Shown piece by piece: positions 24,700-32,733 of a stretch of DNA of 40,251 nt. The translations under genes were made by a program, and so were the position numbers. The notes beneath the pieces are model-generated. The model was not told the origin of the DNA, did not search any database, and saw only the letters and a list, made by a program, of their open reading frames with translations. Within the stretch, counting starts at the first letter, position 1; each line of letters opens with the position of its first letter. The stretch comes from Pseudoalteromonas luteoviolacea NCIMB 1942 (lineage in GTDB: Bacteria > Pseudomonadota > Gammaproteobacteria > Enterobacterales > Alteromonadaceae): positions 1 through 40,251 of the forward strand of contig NZ_AUXT01000198.1 of NCBI RefSeq assembly GCF_001625595.1, read 5' to 3'.

Positions 24700-25512
24700 A
24701 TGAGAAAACATCTAATTGTTTTTATTGCACTATTTACACTGAGTGGCTGCTTATACGAAACCATGTATAAAAATGCAGACCGATTAGCTTTGAACCGATT
24801 AGAAGATATTGTTGAATTATCGGATGAGCAAGAGGAATACTTTTTGATGTCATTCAATGCTTTTCAGTTAGTACATCAAAAAGAGTATATGCCTGAGTAC
24901 CTTAAATGGTTGAAAATGCTAAAGAGTGAATGGCTGTTGCTTGATGAATCGCAGCTTAAACAGTTGGCTGATGAAGTACAAACGCATTGGTTTGAGGTTA
25001 CAGAACGTATAAATAAGCCAACCATGGCATTACTACTTGGGTTCGACAAGCAACAAAAGCAACAGTTAATGAGTACTTTAAAAGAGCGAGCCCAAAGTCG
25101 AGCAAAAAATAGAGATAGACTCGAAAGAGTCATTGAGCGCTTTGAAGATATATTGGGTGACCTTTCGCCGAAGCAGCGCGGCATCATAACTAATTACTTA
25201 GATGAAACTGAATACAACCGAGAGGTATGGAATTTACATACACAGAGTAGGCTAAAAAATTTTGACTCTGTATTGGTGTTAAAAACACCACTGAAACAGG
25301 CTGAACGACAGTTAATGGCTCGCAGTGTCTTTAACTCAATGCATGGTGCTCCTAGTCATTTGAAGCGTATTAGGTCGCAGTGGGTGAACAAGCAAATTAA
25401 ACTGCTCATAAATATGAGGGAAACTTTATCTCCATCTCAAAAACAGCATGTTGATGGGTTTCTCCAGAACTGGATAGATGTCGTTGACGAGTTAAGTAAA
25501 GCGCAGCTTTAG
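24700..25512 (+). CDS. DUF6279-type lipoprotein, probably Fur-regulated
   Basis: The 270-residue protein has a lipoprotein signal (TLSGC, lipidated at about Cys17) followed by an all-helical, charged body, including LYETMYKNADRLALNRLEDIV near the N-terminus. I recognise this as the DUF6279 lipoprotein family, whose function is unknown. GAGG five bases before the ATG gives a good RBS. A near-consensus Fur box lies 57 bases upstream, and a half site lies within 30 bases of the start, so expression should rise under iron starvation. It is transcribed divergently from the candidate sRNA. Confidence 0.83.
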   Translation: MRKHLIVFIALFTLSGCLYETMYKNADRLALNRLEDIVELSDEQEEYFLMSFNAFQLVHQKEYMPEYLKWLKMLKSEWLLLDESQLKQLADEVQTHWFEVTERINKPTMALLLGFDKQQKQQLMSTLKERAQSRAKNRDRLERVIERFEDILGDLSPKQRGIITNYLDETEYNREVWNLHTQSRLKNFDSVLVLKTPLKQAERQLMARSVFNSMHGAPSHLKRIRSQWVNKQIKLLINMRETLSPSQKQHVDGFLQNWIDVVDELSKAQL

Positions 25513-25575
25513 ATCTTTCATATTTTGCGGAGTGTTGTGTTGCATCGGTGGTTTTATTGCCCTAGGAGGTGGGAA

Positions 25576-25980
25576 ATGAAATTATCTTTCCATGTGAACT
25601 TTGATGGTCGGTGTGCTGAGGCTTTTTCATTTTACGAAGAGAAGGTAGGTGGGATCATAGGTTCGCTCTTGGCGTACAAAGACTCGCCGTTAAAAGGTAG
25701 CGTGCCTATTGATTGGCAAGGAAAGATTATTCATGGTGTGATATCTATCGATAATTTTGAATTGGTAGGGACCGATTCAGTCCCAGAGGAATACGAACAG
25801 CCCAAAGGTTTTTGTTTGCAACTCAGGCTACCTTCAAATGAACAAGTAGAGACATTATTTGATGCGTTTAAAGAGGAGGGACAAGTAATTCTTCCACCTC
25901 AAAAAACTTTTTGGTCACCTTGCTATGCGATCGTGAACGACCGATTTGGTATACCCTGGAAGTTTAATTGCGTACCATAA
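25576..25980 (+). CDS. VOC family protein (PhnB-like)
   Basis: The 134-residue protein has the paired beta-alpha-beta pattern of the vicinal-oxygen-chelate superfamily and the PhnB-type opening FHVNFDGRCAEAFSFYEEKVGG. The end FGIPWKFNC is also typical. These proteins are related to glyoxalases and bleomycin-resistance proteins; the substrate here is unknown. I placed the start at ATG 25576, seven to eight bases after AGGAGG; the frame open from 25525 lacks this support. It converges with the flavin reductase gene across a hairpin. Confidence 0.87.
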   Translation: MKLSFHVNFDGRCAEAFSFYEEKVGGIIGSLLAYKDSPLKGSVPIDWQGKIIHGVISIDNFELVGTDSVPEEYEQPKGFCLQLRLPSNEQVETLFDAFKEEGQVILPPQKTFWSPCYAIVNDRFGIPWKFNCVP

Positions 25981-26036
25981 GTTGGCTATTAGCATCTTAA
26001 TGGAGTTGTCAGTAATATGTCAGAGTATTACACCGA

Positions 26037-26057
26037 GGGCCTACACAGATAAGGCCC
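26037..26057. terminator. Terminator between VOC and flavin reductase genes
   Basis: GGGCCT (26037-26042) pairs with AGGCCC (26052-26057), followed by GTTT on the plus strand. It sits between two convergent genes. Confidence 0.5.
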
Positions 26058-26065
26058 GTTTACGA

Positions 26066-26701
26066 TTATTGGTGCTTTGTTGATACCTGCTTGTCTGGCT
26101 TGGCGTATTCTAAACGAGCGAGTTTTTGGGTCGTATGATAACAATCTAGTCCAGATACCGCCACGGTATCTAGTTGCTCGATATTGATATATCCATCCTC
26201 ATTAACTGCACCGCTGGGCACTTCTACATGCACAATTTCACCGATCACAAGGACTGTTTTATTGAGTTCGATAGTCTGATACTCACGTAGTTTAAGACCA
26301 ATTTTAACTTGGCTTTGTGCAACAAAAGGTGCCTCAAACTCTTCGTGATAGTGAGGAGTTAAGCCTGTTTCTGTAAACTCTGATTGAAGCTCGTCATATC
26401 TGGCAGAGGTTTGATGTGCCTCTTGCCAAATTAGGGAGTTGACGTGGTTGATTGTGTACTTTTCTGTTTCAATGATATTTTCGAGTGTATCCCGCCTCAC
26501 ACTGTGAGGCCGAAAAATGACGCCCATCAGTGGTGGATTTGCACCTAAGTGAAAAACTGAACTGACGATAGACAGGTTTTCGTCACCTTTTAAGCTACGG
26601 GTGCCTATCAAGTTTGCGCTTTTGTAGCCCGACAGAGAATTAACGAAATGAGCCCTGTATCGCTCGTGAAACTGTGCTATATCAGCATTTTTTAAAATCA
26701 T
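26066..26701 (-). CDS. Flavin reductase-like (FMN-binding split barrel) protein
   Basis: The 211-residue protein has a flavin reductase-like domain: the N-terminal SGYKSANLIGTRSLKGDENLSIVSS strand region, then GVIFRP and TLENI, and later the EIVHVEV strand. Members bind FMN and act as NAD(P)H:flavin reductases or as stand-alone oxidoreductases. It lies four bases after the SDR gene on the same strand, so the two probably form an operon. The partner enzyme using reduced flavin, if any, is not in the window. Confidence 0.85.
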   Translation of the reverse strand: MILKNADIAQFHERYRAHFVNSLSGYKSANLIGTRSLKGDENLSIVSSVFHLGANPPLMGVIFRPHSVRRDTLENIIETEKYTINHVNSLIWQEAHQTSARYDELQSEFTETGLTPHYHEEFEAPFVAQSQVKIGLKLREYQTIELNKTVLVIGEIVHVEVPSGAVNEDGYINIEQLDTVAVSGLDCYHTTQKLARLEYAKPDKQVSTKHQ

Positions 26702-26705
26702 TGTG

Positions 26706-27428
26706 TCACCAACTTATGGTTCTCCCCTGCCAATCTATAAAATCTACTTCACCATTAAATTCTCTATTTTTCTCGAACTTGTTTAGCTGTTCGGCGACAA
26801 AGGCTGGTGTAAATAGCTTGTTTTGGGGAACATTATTTTGAAATGGTTTCGATAATTCTGAGTCTGTGGTGCCTGGATGAAATAGCATTAACTTGGCGTT
26901 GCATTTACGCCTTGCAAGTTCTACTGATGCAGTTTTAAACAACATATTTAGGGCCGCTTTTGATGCACGATAACTATACCAGCCTCCCAATTTGTTGTCG
27001 CTGATACTTCCGATCCGCGCGCTCAGGGCTGTGAAAACACAGGGCGCTTCTGTGGAAAGCAAGTAAGGCATAAATGCTTGCATCCAGCTGAATGGTATTG
27101 TGGTGTTTACGTGCAAAAGCGTGCCAAAATAATCGTTATCAAAGGACTCAATCCTTTTTTCCGGCATTTTGTCGCTTGTATGCAAAACTCCGTTACACAC
27201 AGTTATCGAACTTATTTTTGGATAAATACGTCCAATCTGTTCAGCTATAGTGTGTATACTTTGAGCAGAATAGTCACTTTCGTACATAGTCACGTACGGA
27301 TGTTTGACGTTAACAGGTGTCCTGCTGACAGCTATTACATGCGTGTTGTGTTTCAACTTTTCATTTAAAACGGCTTTGCCTATAGCACCGTTAGCGCCAA
27401 TTACGACGGCTATATCTTGGTTCATCAT
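26706..27428 (-). CDS. Short-chain dehydrogenase/reductase (SDR)
   Basis: The 240-residue Rossmann-fold oxidoreductase has the nucleotide motif GANGAIGK at 11-18, the CNG strand motif near 78-80, Ser in the ALSARIGS region (136-141), and Tyr153-x3-Lys157 in YSYRASKAAL. That is the full SDR catalytic set. I start it at ATG 27428 (ATG 27425 is equivalent); an in-frame TTG two codons upstream is less likely. It resembles the CsgA/C-factor-like SDR group. It is followed after four bases by a flavin reductase-like gene. The substrate is unknown. It is divergent from ppc. Confidence 0.87.
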   Translation of the reverse strand: MMNQDIAVVIGANGAIGKAVLNEKLKHNTHVIAVSRTPVNVKHPYVTMYESDYSAQSIHTIAEQIGRIYPKISSITVCNGVLHTSDKMPEKRIESFDNDYFGTLLHVNTTIPFSWMQAFMPYLLSTEAPCVFTALSARIGSISDNKLGGWYSYRASKAALNMLFKTASVELARRKCNAKLMLFHPGTTDSELSKPFQNNVPQNKLFTPAFVAEQLNKFEKNREFNGEVDFIDWQGRTISW

Positions 27429-27602
27429 TGTCAAAGTAGATTATTTTTAAATATTACGATCAATTTTAGTATTTGGATCAATCGCTAATATTGGATGATT
27501 AATGGCTATATATGGACAGTGAGGGCTGTAATGAAATGGTCTTTTCATTTGCATTGGTTTGGCAGTATATTGGGTTGATTAATTAGTATTCAAGGAATGT
27601 GT

Positions 27603-30236
27603 ATGGATCAGCAATATACAAATTTACGCCGCAATGTGAGTTTGCTTGGTGAGTGTTTAGGTGCAACTATCGAGCATGCACAAGGCGAAAAAGTGCTAGA
27701 AAAGGTAGAACAAATTAGACACCTTGCGAAGGCATCTAGAAGCGGCGATCACCAAGCTCGTCAGACGTTAATTGAAACCTTAAAATCGTTAAGTAATGAG
27801 GAATTACTTCCTGTTTGCAGGGCATTTAATCACTTTCTTAACCTTGCGAATGTTGCAGATCAGTATCATACAGTCTCTAAATCTGGCTCGCCAGAAGGAC
27901 CCTTCGCGACTATTGAAGATACGCTCAAAACGCTGAAAGTTCGTGTCGAAAAAGGAGAGTGCTCACTTGAGGATGCTATGGGCGCTATTGAGGCTCTGCA
28001 AATAGAGCTTGTATTAACGGCGCATCCGACAGAAGTAACTCGAAGAACAATTATTAGCAAACATGTGGAGCTGAGTGATTGTTTAAAACAACTGGAAAAT
28101 AATGACGCGGATAGTATCGAAAGAGAAAGCATACTATCACGCGTAGCACAGTTGATTTGCCAAGCATGGCACACCAATGAAATCCGAGACAAACGCCCTA
28201 CACCTCTGGAAGAGGCAAAGTGGGGGTTCGCGGTTGTAGAAAACAGCTTGTGGCATGCTATCCCTCAGTTCGTTGATAATTTAAGTAAGTTGGTTAATCA
28301 ATATTTACATGTTGACTTACCTCTTAATTATTCCCCACTTAAACTTGCTTCTTGGATGGGGGGGGACCGAGACGGAAACCCGAATGTTACGGCAGAAGTG
28401 ACACAGAGCGTACTCGATCATGGAAGGTGGATGGCGCTTGATTTGTATTACCGTGATTTAGATAAATTAAGTGCTGAACTTTCGATGTGCGAAGCAAATG
28501 AAACGCTACTTGCGATGACTCATGGTAGCGGCGAACCTTACCGTCAACTGTTGAAGTCCCTCAAAGCTGATTTAAGGGAAACAATTAACCATTTGGAAGA
28601 CAAAATCAAAGGTTTTCCGAGTTCCAGTAGTGATAAGATCCGTTTTACAGATCAGCTTAGAGCACCGTTACTTGCCTGTTTTAATTCCCTTAATGAGCAA
28701 GGAATGGAAGTGATTGCGAAAGGACTACTTCAGGACGTATTACGCCGCTTAGACTGTTTTGGTGTGCATTTGTGTAAGCTCGATATTAGACAAGACTCCG
28801 CTAGGCACACAGAAGTGTTATCCGAGCTAACAGGGTATCTGGGAATAGGTGATTATGCACAATGGTCTGAGGCAGATAAACAAGCATTTTTACTGTCTGA
28901 ATTAAGCTCAAGAAGGCCAGTTATCCCAAAACAATGGCAGCCAAGCGAAGCCGTACAAGAGGTTATCAATACATTTGAAACGATTGCAGTACAAGACAGA
29001 GCAGCACTGGGTATCTATGTCATATCAATGGCAAGAAACGCCTCAGATGTTTTGGCTGTGCAATTACTACTAAAAGAAAGCGGTGTCAGGTTTAATCTTC
29101 CTGTAGCCCCTTTATTTGAAACCCTAGATGATCTAAATCGTGCTCCAGAAGTGATGAAAGCACTCTTGAGCTCCAGCTGGTACAAAGGCCACCTTGCACA
29201 TCAGCAGTATACTATGATTGGTTACTCTGATTCTGCAAAAGATGCGGGTATGATGGCCGCAGGCTGGGCGCAGTATCGTGCTATGGAGTCTTTAATCGCG
29301 TTGGGCGAGCAGCATAATATCAAAATGAAGCTGTTTCATGGCCGTGGGGGAACCATTGGTCGAGGAGGTGCGCCAGCACAACAGGCTTTGCGGTCGCAAC
29401 CTCCTGGGTCATTAAAGAATGGTTTACGAGTCACAGAGCAGGGAGAGATGATCCGTTTTAAGTTTGGGTTGCCTAATGTCGCTATTCAAAGCCTGTCGCT
29501 GTATGCAAGTGCAATTGTTGAAAACAATTTGTTCCCACCTCCAACACCAAAATCACAATGGCGCGAAGCGATGGAGTTACTTAGCAAGGCATCTTGCGAG
29601 CAATACCGCAAGTACGTGCGCAATACGCCAGACTTTGTGCCTTATTTTAGAAGTGCAACGCCTGAAATTGAGCTAGCTAAGTTACCGCTTGGCTCGAGGC
29701 CTGCGAAACGTAATCCCCAAGGTGGCATTGAAAGTTTGAGAGCAATACCTTGGATATTTGCATGGAGTCAAAATAGGCTAATGCTACCAGCTTGGCTAGG
29801 TGCGAATGAGGGTATAAAAGCCGTGTTGAATCTGGGGGGGGAAGCATTAATTGAGGAAATGAGCGATTTATGGCCATTCTTTAGAACCCGTCTTGAGATG
29901 CTTGAGATGGTATTTTGCAAAACTGACCTTTGGCTAACAGAGTATTATGACGAGCGTTTAGTTCCGGACGATTTGCGTCCTATTGGTGAAAAACTGCGCA
30001 TAGAATTGAAAGAAACAATGGAAGGTGTAAAAAGGTTAGCACCGAAAGGAAGTTTACTGTCAGCGCAACCTTGGGTAAAAGAGTCAATTAAATTAAGAAA
30101 CCCTTACACAGATCCGCTTAACTTATTGCAGGTCGAGTTACTTAAGCGCACAAGAGCAGATGAAGATCAAAAGCTGGATAGCGCTTTGATGATCACCATG
30201 ATGGGTATTGCAGCGGGTTTGCGCAATACAGGGTAA
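27603..30236 (+). CDS. ppc: Phosphoenolpyruvate carboxylase
   Basis: The 877-residue enzyme adds bicarbonate to PEP to make oxaloacetate, replenishing the TCA cycle. Signature segments are intact: VLTAHPTEVTRR with catalytic His141 (E. coli His138), GGDRDGNPNVT, KLDIRQDS, GYSDSAKDAG, FHGRGGTIGRGG and the C-terminal RNTG that forms part of the allosteric site. AAGGA lies directly against the ATG at 27597 but is correctly spaced from ATG 27603, which also aligns with the E. coli N-terminus (MDQQYTNLRRNVSLLG). Two in-frame runs of eight G (28358-28365, 29834-29841) encode Gly-Gly and are not frameshifts. A strong terminator follows. Confidence 0.98.
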   Translation: MDQQYTNLRRNVSLLGECLGATIEHAQGEKVLEKVEQIRHLAKASRSGDHQARQTLIETLKSLSNEELLPVCRAFNHFLNLANVADQYHTVSKSGSPEGPFATIEDTLKTLKVRVEKGECSLEDAMGAIEALQIELVLTAHPTEVTRRTIISKHVELSDCLKQLENNDADSIERESILSRVAQLICQAWHTNEIRDKRPTPLEEAKWGFAVVENSLWHAIPQFVDNLSKLVNQYLHVDLPLNYSPLKLASWMGGDRDGNPNVTAEVTQSVLDHGRWMALDLYYRDLDKLSAELSMCEANETLLAMTHGSGEPYRQLLKSLKADLRETINHLEDKIKGFPSSSSDKIRFTDQLRAPLLACFNSLNEQGMEVIAKGLLQDVLRRLDCFGVHLCKLDIRQDSARHTEVLSELTGYLGIGDYAQWSEADKQAFLLSELSSRRPVIPKQWQPSEAVQEVINTFETIAVQDRAALGIYVISMARNASDVLAVQLLLKESGVRFNLPVAPLFETLDDLNRAPEVMKALLSSSWYKGHLAHQQYTMIGYSDSAKDAGMMAAGWAQYRAMESLIALGEQHNIKMKLFHGRGGTIGRGGAPAQQALRSQPPGSLKNGLRVTEQGEMIRFKFGLPNVAIQSLSLYASAIVENNLFPPPTPKSQWREAMELLSKASCEQYRKYVRNTPDFVPYFRSATPEIELAKLPLGSRPAKRNPQGGIESLRAIPWIFAWSQNRLMLPAWLGANEGIKAVLNLGGEALIEEMSDLWPFFRTRLEMLEMVFCKTDLWLTEYYDERLVPDDLRPIGEKLRIELKETMEGVKRLAPKGSLLSAQPWVKESIKLRNPYTDPLNLLQVELLKRTRADEDQKLDSALMITMMGIAAGLRNTG

Positions 30237-30290
30237 TCCTATTTTCTTTAAAGTTTTAAAAGTAAACTTTTAAATAACAAATAGAAATAA

Positions 30291-30321
30291 AAAACCAACC
30301 CTTTAGGGTTGGTTTTTTATT
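30291..30321 (+). terminator. Intrinsic terminator of ppc
   Basis: AAAACCAACCC (30291-30301) pairs with GGGTTGGTTTT (30306-30316), followed by TTATTTTTT. It is a classical strong terminator 55 bases after the stop codon, and the A-rich upstream side would also work on the other strand. Confidence 0.92.
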
Positions 30322-30428
30322 TTTTACTAGTTTTTAAATCGTAATTTATTGACAGCCAGTCTCTATAAATTAAAATTCACGGCCACAATAGAACTTTTAT
30401 AAGTTTAACTGAATATATAGAGTGAAAA

Positions 30429-30797
30429 ATGTCATTGTTATCAACCAGCATTACCTACGACAAATCTACTTCATTAATCATGATGACGCTGAGAGGCTGC
30501 GCTGGTGTGGAGGACGTATTAAACGCATACAAAGCAGTGAAAAAATACTCTGAGTCGCATGGCAGCAATAAGGTGCTGGTGGATGTCTCTGAGTTGGAGC
30601 ATAAATTTGCGGCAATCGATATCGTAAATGTAATGCCTAAAGTGGCGCATTACGTTTCAAATATGCAAATAGCGCGCGTAGTTGGCTTCGAAGGGTATAT
30701 GCACGATTTGTTTTTACAAAAAGTAAAACGTTTTGGTATTCACGCTGAGAACTTTGAATGTTTCAAATCGGCAAAGGAATGGTTGAGTAACGCGTAA
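30429..30797 (+). CDS. STAS/SEC14-like (SpoIIAA-like) domain protein
   Basis: The 122-residue soluble protein looks like a member of the SpoIIAA-like family (PF11964). It has an N-terminal strand pair, the GVEDVLNAYKAVKKY helix, a KVLVDVSELEH strand, and a C-terminal FKSAKEWLS motif seen in this group. Function is unknown; related domains bind lipids or take part in protein switching. GAGTGAAAA precedes the ATG as RBS. The cdd gene begins 44 bases downstream. Confidence 0.72.
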   Translation: MSLLSTSITYDKSTSLIMMTLRGCAGVEDVLNAYKAVKKYSESHGSNKVLVDVSELEHKFAAIDIVNVMPKVAHYVSNMQIARVVGFEGYMHDLFLQKVKRFGIHAENFECFKSAKEWLSNA

Positions 30798-30810
30798 AAG
30801 GTGCGTAAAC

Positions 30811-30831
30811 TGGCATGCCATATTCTATAAT
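30811..30831 (+). promoter_or_regulatory. Palindrome and -10 box just upstream of cdd
   Basis: TGGCATGCCA (30811-30820) is a perfect palindrome. TATAAT (30826-30831) lies only nine bases before the cdd ATG, so a transcript from it would begin within a few bases of the start codon. No matching -35 hexamer is visible. Confidence 0.4.
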
Positions 30832-30840
30832 AATAAAGTT

Positions 30841-31704
30841 ATGGTATTAATAGATAATAAAACTGAACTATTCATTGTTGAGTCTTGCAAACAGTCACAT
30901 GGTGTGATTAAAGCGGGATTGGTCAATCAATTAATATCACAGTTTGAATGTGATATTAAATCCTTACAGCAAGCACTACTGCCAATAGCTGCAAAATTCG
31001 CACAAGCCCCAGTTTCTTCTTTTTATGTTGGTGCCGTTATTTTTGATAAAGTAACGGGCAATATGTATCTAGGTGCCAATTTAGAATTTAAACATCAAGC
31101 GTTGTCTTTGGTCGTCCATGCTGAGCAAGCAGCGATTAATAATGCATGGATCAATGGCGCAAAAGAAATCACCTCTATTGCGATCAATGCTGCCCCTTGT
31201 GGCTTTTGCCGCCAGTTTATGAATGAGCTCAGCACAGCAGATACGTTAGAAATTTTGTTACCTACAGGTAGGTATTCTCTTGAAGAACTCTTACCGTGTG
31301 ATTTTGGTCCCAAAGATTTGGGTAACCAAGAGGCACTGATGGCACAAAGTGCAGAGCAAATAGAGATTTCTCTGCCGATTTCCGAGCAGCTCAAAGAGCA
31401 AGTTAGACTCGCTTATGTCCCCTACAGTAAAAATATGAGTGCGGCTGAGTTGGCGTTAACTGATGGGCGTGTTTTTTATGGTAGATATGCTGAAAATGCA
31501 GCGTATAGTCCAAGTTTGTCGCCGATGAGCAGCGTATTAAGTCAATTAGCATTGGCTGGTGAAACACTCGAAGGTGCAAAAGTTGAACGCGTGACACTGG
31601 TTGAAACTAAGGGCTGTGAGAACCAAAAAGCAGTTGCTCAAGCGGTCTTGACTAACTTAAATGGTGATTCATCCTTGTTGCACCATGTATTTGAGGCAAA
31701 GTAG
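30841..31704 (+). CDS. cdd: Cytidine deaminase
   Basis: The 287-residue protein is the E. coli-type dimeric cytidine deaminase that converts (deoxy)cytidine to (deoxy)uridine in pyrimidine salvage. Zinc ligands and catalytic Glu are present: His93 and Glu95 in VVHAEQ, and Cys120 and Cys123 in PCGFCRQF. The second, catalytically dead deaminase fold follows (MPYSK-like VPYSKNMSAAELALTDGRVF). No Shine-Dalgarno sequence is visible before ATG 30841, and no other in-frame start lies upstream. Its N-terminus is about 28 residues shorter than the E. coli protein. It converges with udp, the next enzyme of the same pathway. Confidence 0.96.
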   Translation: MVLIDNKTELFIVESCKQSHGVIKAGLVNQLISQFECDIKSLQQALLPIAAKFAQAPVSSFYVGAVIFDKVTGNMYLGANLEFKHQALSLVVHAEQAAINNAWINGAKEITSIAINAAPCGFCRQFMNELSTADTLEILLPTGRYSLEELLPCDFGPKDLGNQEALMAQSAEQIEISLPISEQLKEQVRLAYVPYSKNMSAAELALTDGRVFYGRYAENAAYSPSLSPMSSVLSQLALAGETLEGAKVERVTLVETKGCENQKAVAQAVLTNLNGDSSLLHHVFEAK

Positions 31705-31720
31705 GCGACTGCCTACTTTG
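31697..31720. terminator. Shared palindrome holding the stop codons of cdd and udp
   Basis: CAAAGTAGGC (31697-31706) and GCCTACTTTG (31711-31720) form a perfect ten-base stem around GACT. The TAG stop of cdd is in the left arm (31702-31704) and the TAG stop of udp in the right arm (31715-31713). It should act as a compact bidirectional terminator or 3' stabiliser. Confidence 0.8.
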
Positions 31721-32477
31721 TTTGAGTAACGATGATTTCAGCCGCTTTTATTACGACGGACACCGCTCGTTTTTCTACCATTTGATGGTCCACATCAGGT
31801 ATTTCTTGTCTCGTTCTATTCACAAGTACACCGGCAATACACGCTGCCTTTAATCCCAGGGCTGCACACATTGTAAATAAAGTTGCAGATTCCATCTCAT
31901 AATTCATGACATTTAATTTTTGCCATTCTTCACATGAGCCTTGGAATGCCTTAGAAACATACCCAGAGTAGGTATCATAGCGCTCTTGGCCTGGATAAAA
32001 GGTATCACTAGAAGCGGTGATACCAGTGTGGTATGGCACACCTTCATGTTCACAGGCTTTGACCATTGCTTGTGTTGAATGGAAGTCTGAAACAGCCGGA
32101 TATGATAGTGGAGCAAAATGTTGACTCGCACCATCCAGTCTTACCGAAGCTGTACTAACCAATATGTCGCCTTCGTCAATATGAGGTTGAATCGCGCCGG
32201 TGGTGCCAATTCTCAAGAATGTTTTGATACCAAGTTGGGCAAGCTCTTCCACTGCAATAGACGTCGAAGGGCCACCGATGCCTGTAGAGCAAACAACAAC
32301 AGGGTGACCTTTGATGTTTGCAAGGTATACGTGAAACTCTCTGGTTTGTGCCAAGCAGATGGGTTCTTCTAATTGATGTGCGATTCGCTTCGAGCGCTCT
32401 GGATCACCAGGGACAATTGCCAGCGTAGCGCCTTTAAGATCTGCTTGGGTTAACCCCAAATGAAATACCTTTTCCAT
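31713..32477 (-). CDS. udp: Uridine phosphorylase
   Basis: The 254-residue protein cleaves uridine with phosphate to uracil and ribose-1-phosphate. Family motifs are VPGDPERSKRIA (phosphate site), STGIGGPSTSIAVEEL, RIGTTGAIQ and NYEMESATLF (nucleoside site). The length equals the E. coli enzyme (253). AAGG six bases before the ATG serves as RBS. It follows cytidine deaminase in the salvage pathway and faces the cdd gene with an eight-base gap. An imperfect inverted repeat CGTAA/TTACG (32502-32520) lies 25-43 bases upstream and might be an operator. Confidence 0.96.
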   Translation of the reverse strand: MEKVFHLGLTQADLKGATLAIVPGDPERSKRIAHQLEEPICLAQTREFHVYLANIKGHPVVVCSTGIGGPSTSIAVEELAQLGIKTFLRIGTTGAIQPHIDEGDILVSTASVRLDGASQHFAPLSYPAVSDFHSTQAMVKACEHEGVPYHTGITASSDTFYPGQERYDTYSGYVSKAFQGSCEEWQKLNVMNYEMESATLFTMCAALGLKAACIAGVLVNRTRQEIPDVDHQMVEKRAVSVVIKAAEIIVTQTK

Positions 32478-32501
32478 AAAAAACCTTTTTATGTTCTAAA
32501 A

Positions 32502-32520
32502 CGTAATGGTTAAAGTTACG
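32502..32520. promoter_or_regulatory. Inverted repeat upstream of udp
   Basis: CGTAA (32502-32506) and TTACG (32516-32520) flank a nine-base centre, 25 bases before the udp start. No classical CRP site is visible. The regulator is unknown. Confidence 0.3.
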
Positions 32521-32733
32521 GGCTTTTAAGTACAGGACACATGTCCGCTTTCTTTGACGGCAACAACTAAATAGTGAAATTACGACGTAACTATATCAGA
32601 GCATTAATAACATGGCCGTTTGAGACGTTACAGAGACTATTTTCTAACAAATTTAATAGTCAATTATTGCAATGCTTGCATGTTAGGCAGTGCTCATCTA
32701 AACCTTAATATAGCAATGTAGAGAGGAAACATT

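Noticed and set aside
24570..24857. 95-codon minus-strand frame overlapping the Fur box and lipoprotein start
   Set aside because: It overlaps the lipoprotein coding start and the promoter region, has no RBS and a non-protein-like composition; the candidate sRNA explains this strand better.
28358..28365. Run of eight G in ppc (and another at 29834-29841) as possible phase-variation tract
   Set aside because: Both encode conserved Gly-Gly in frame in an essential-type metabolic gene; the gene is intact and nothing suggests switching.
32526..32560. GGACA/TGTCC inverted repeat upstream of udp as a CytR/CRP-like site
   Set aside because: Arms are only five bases with a two-base centre and do not match CRP or CytR consensus.
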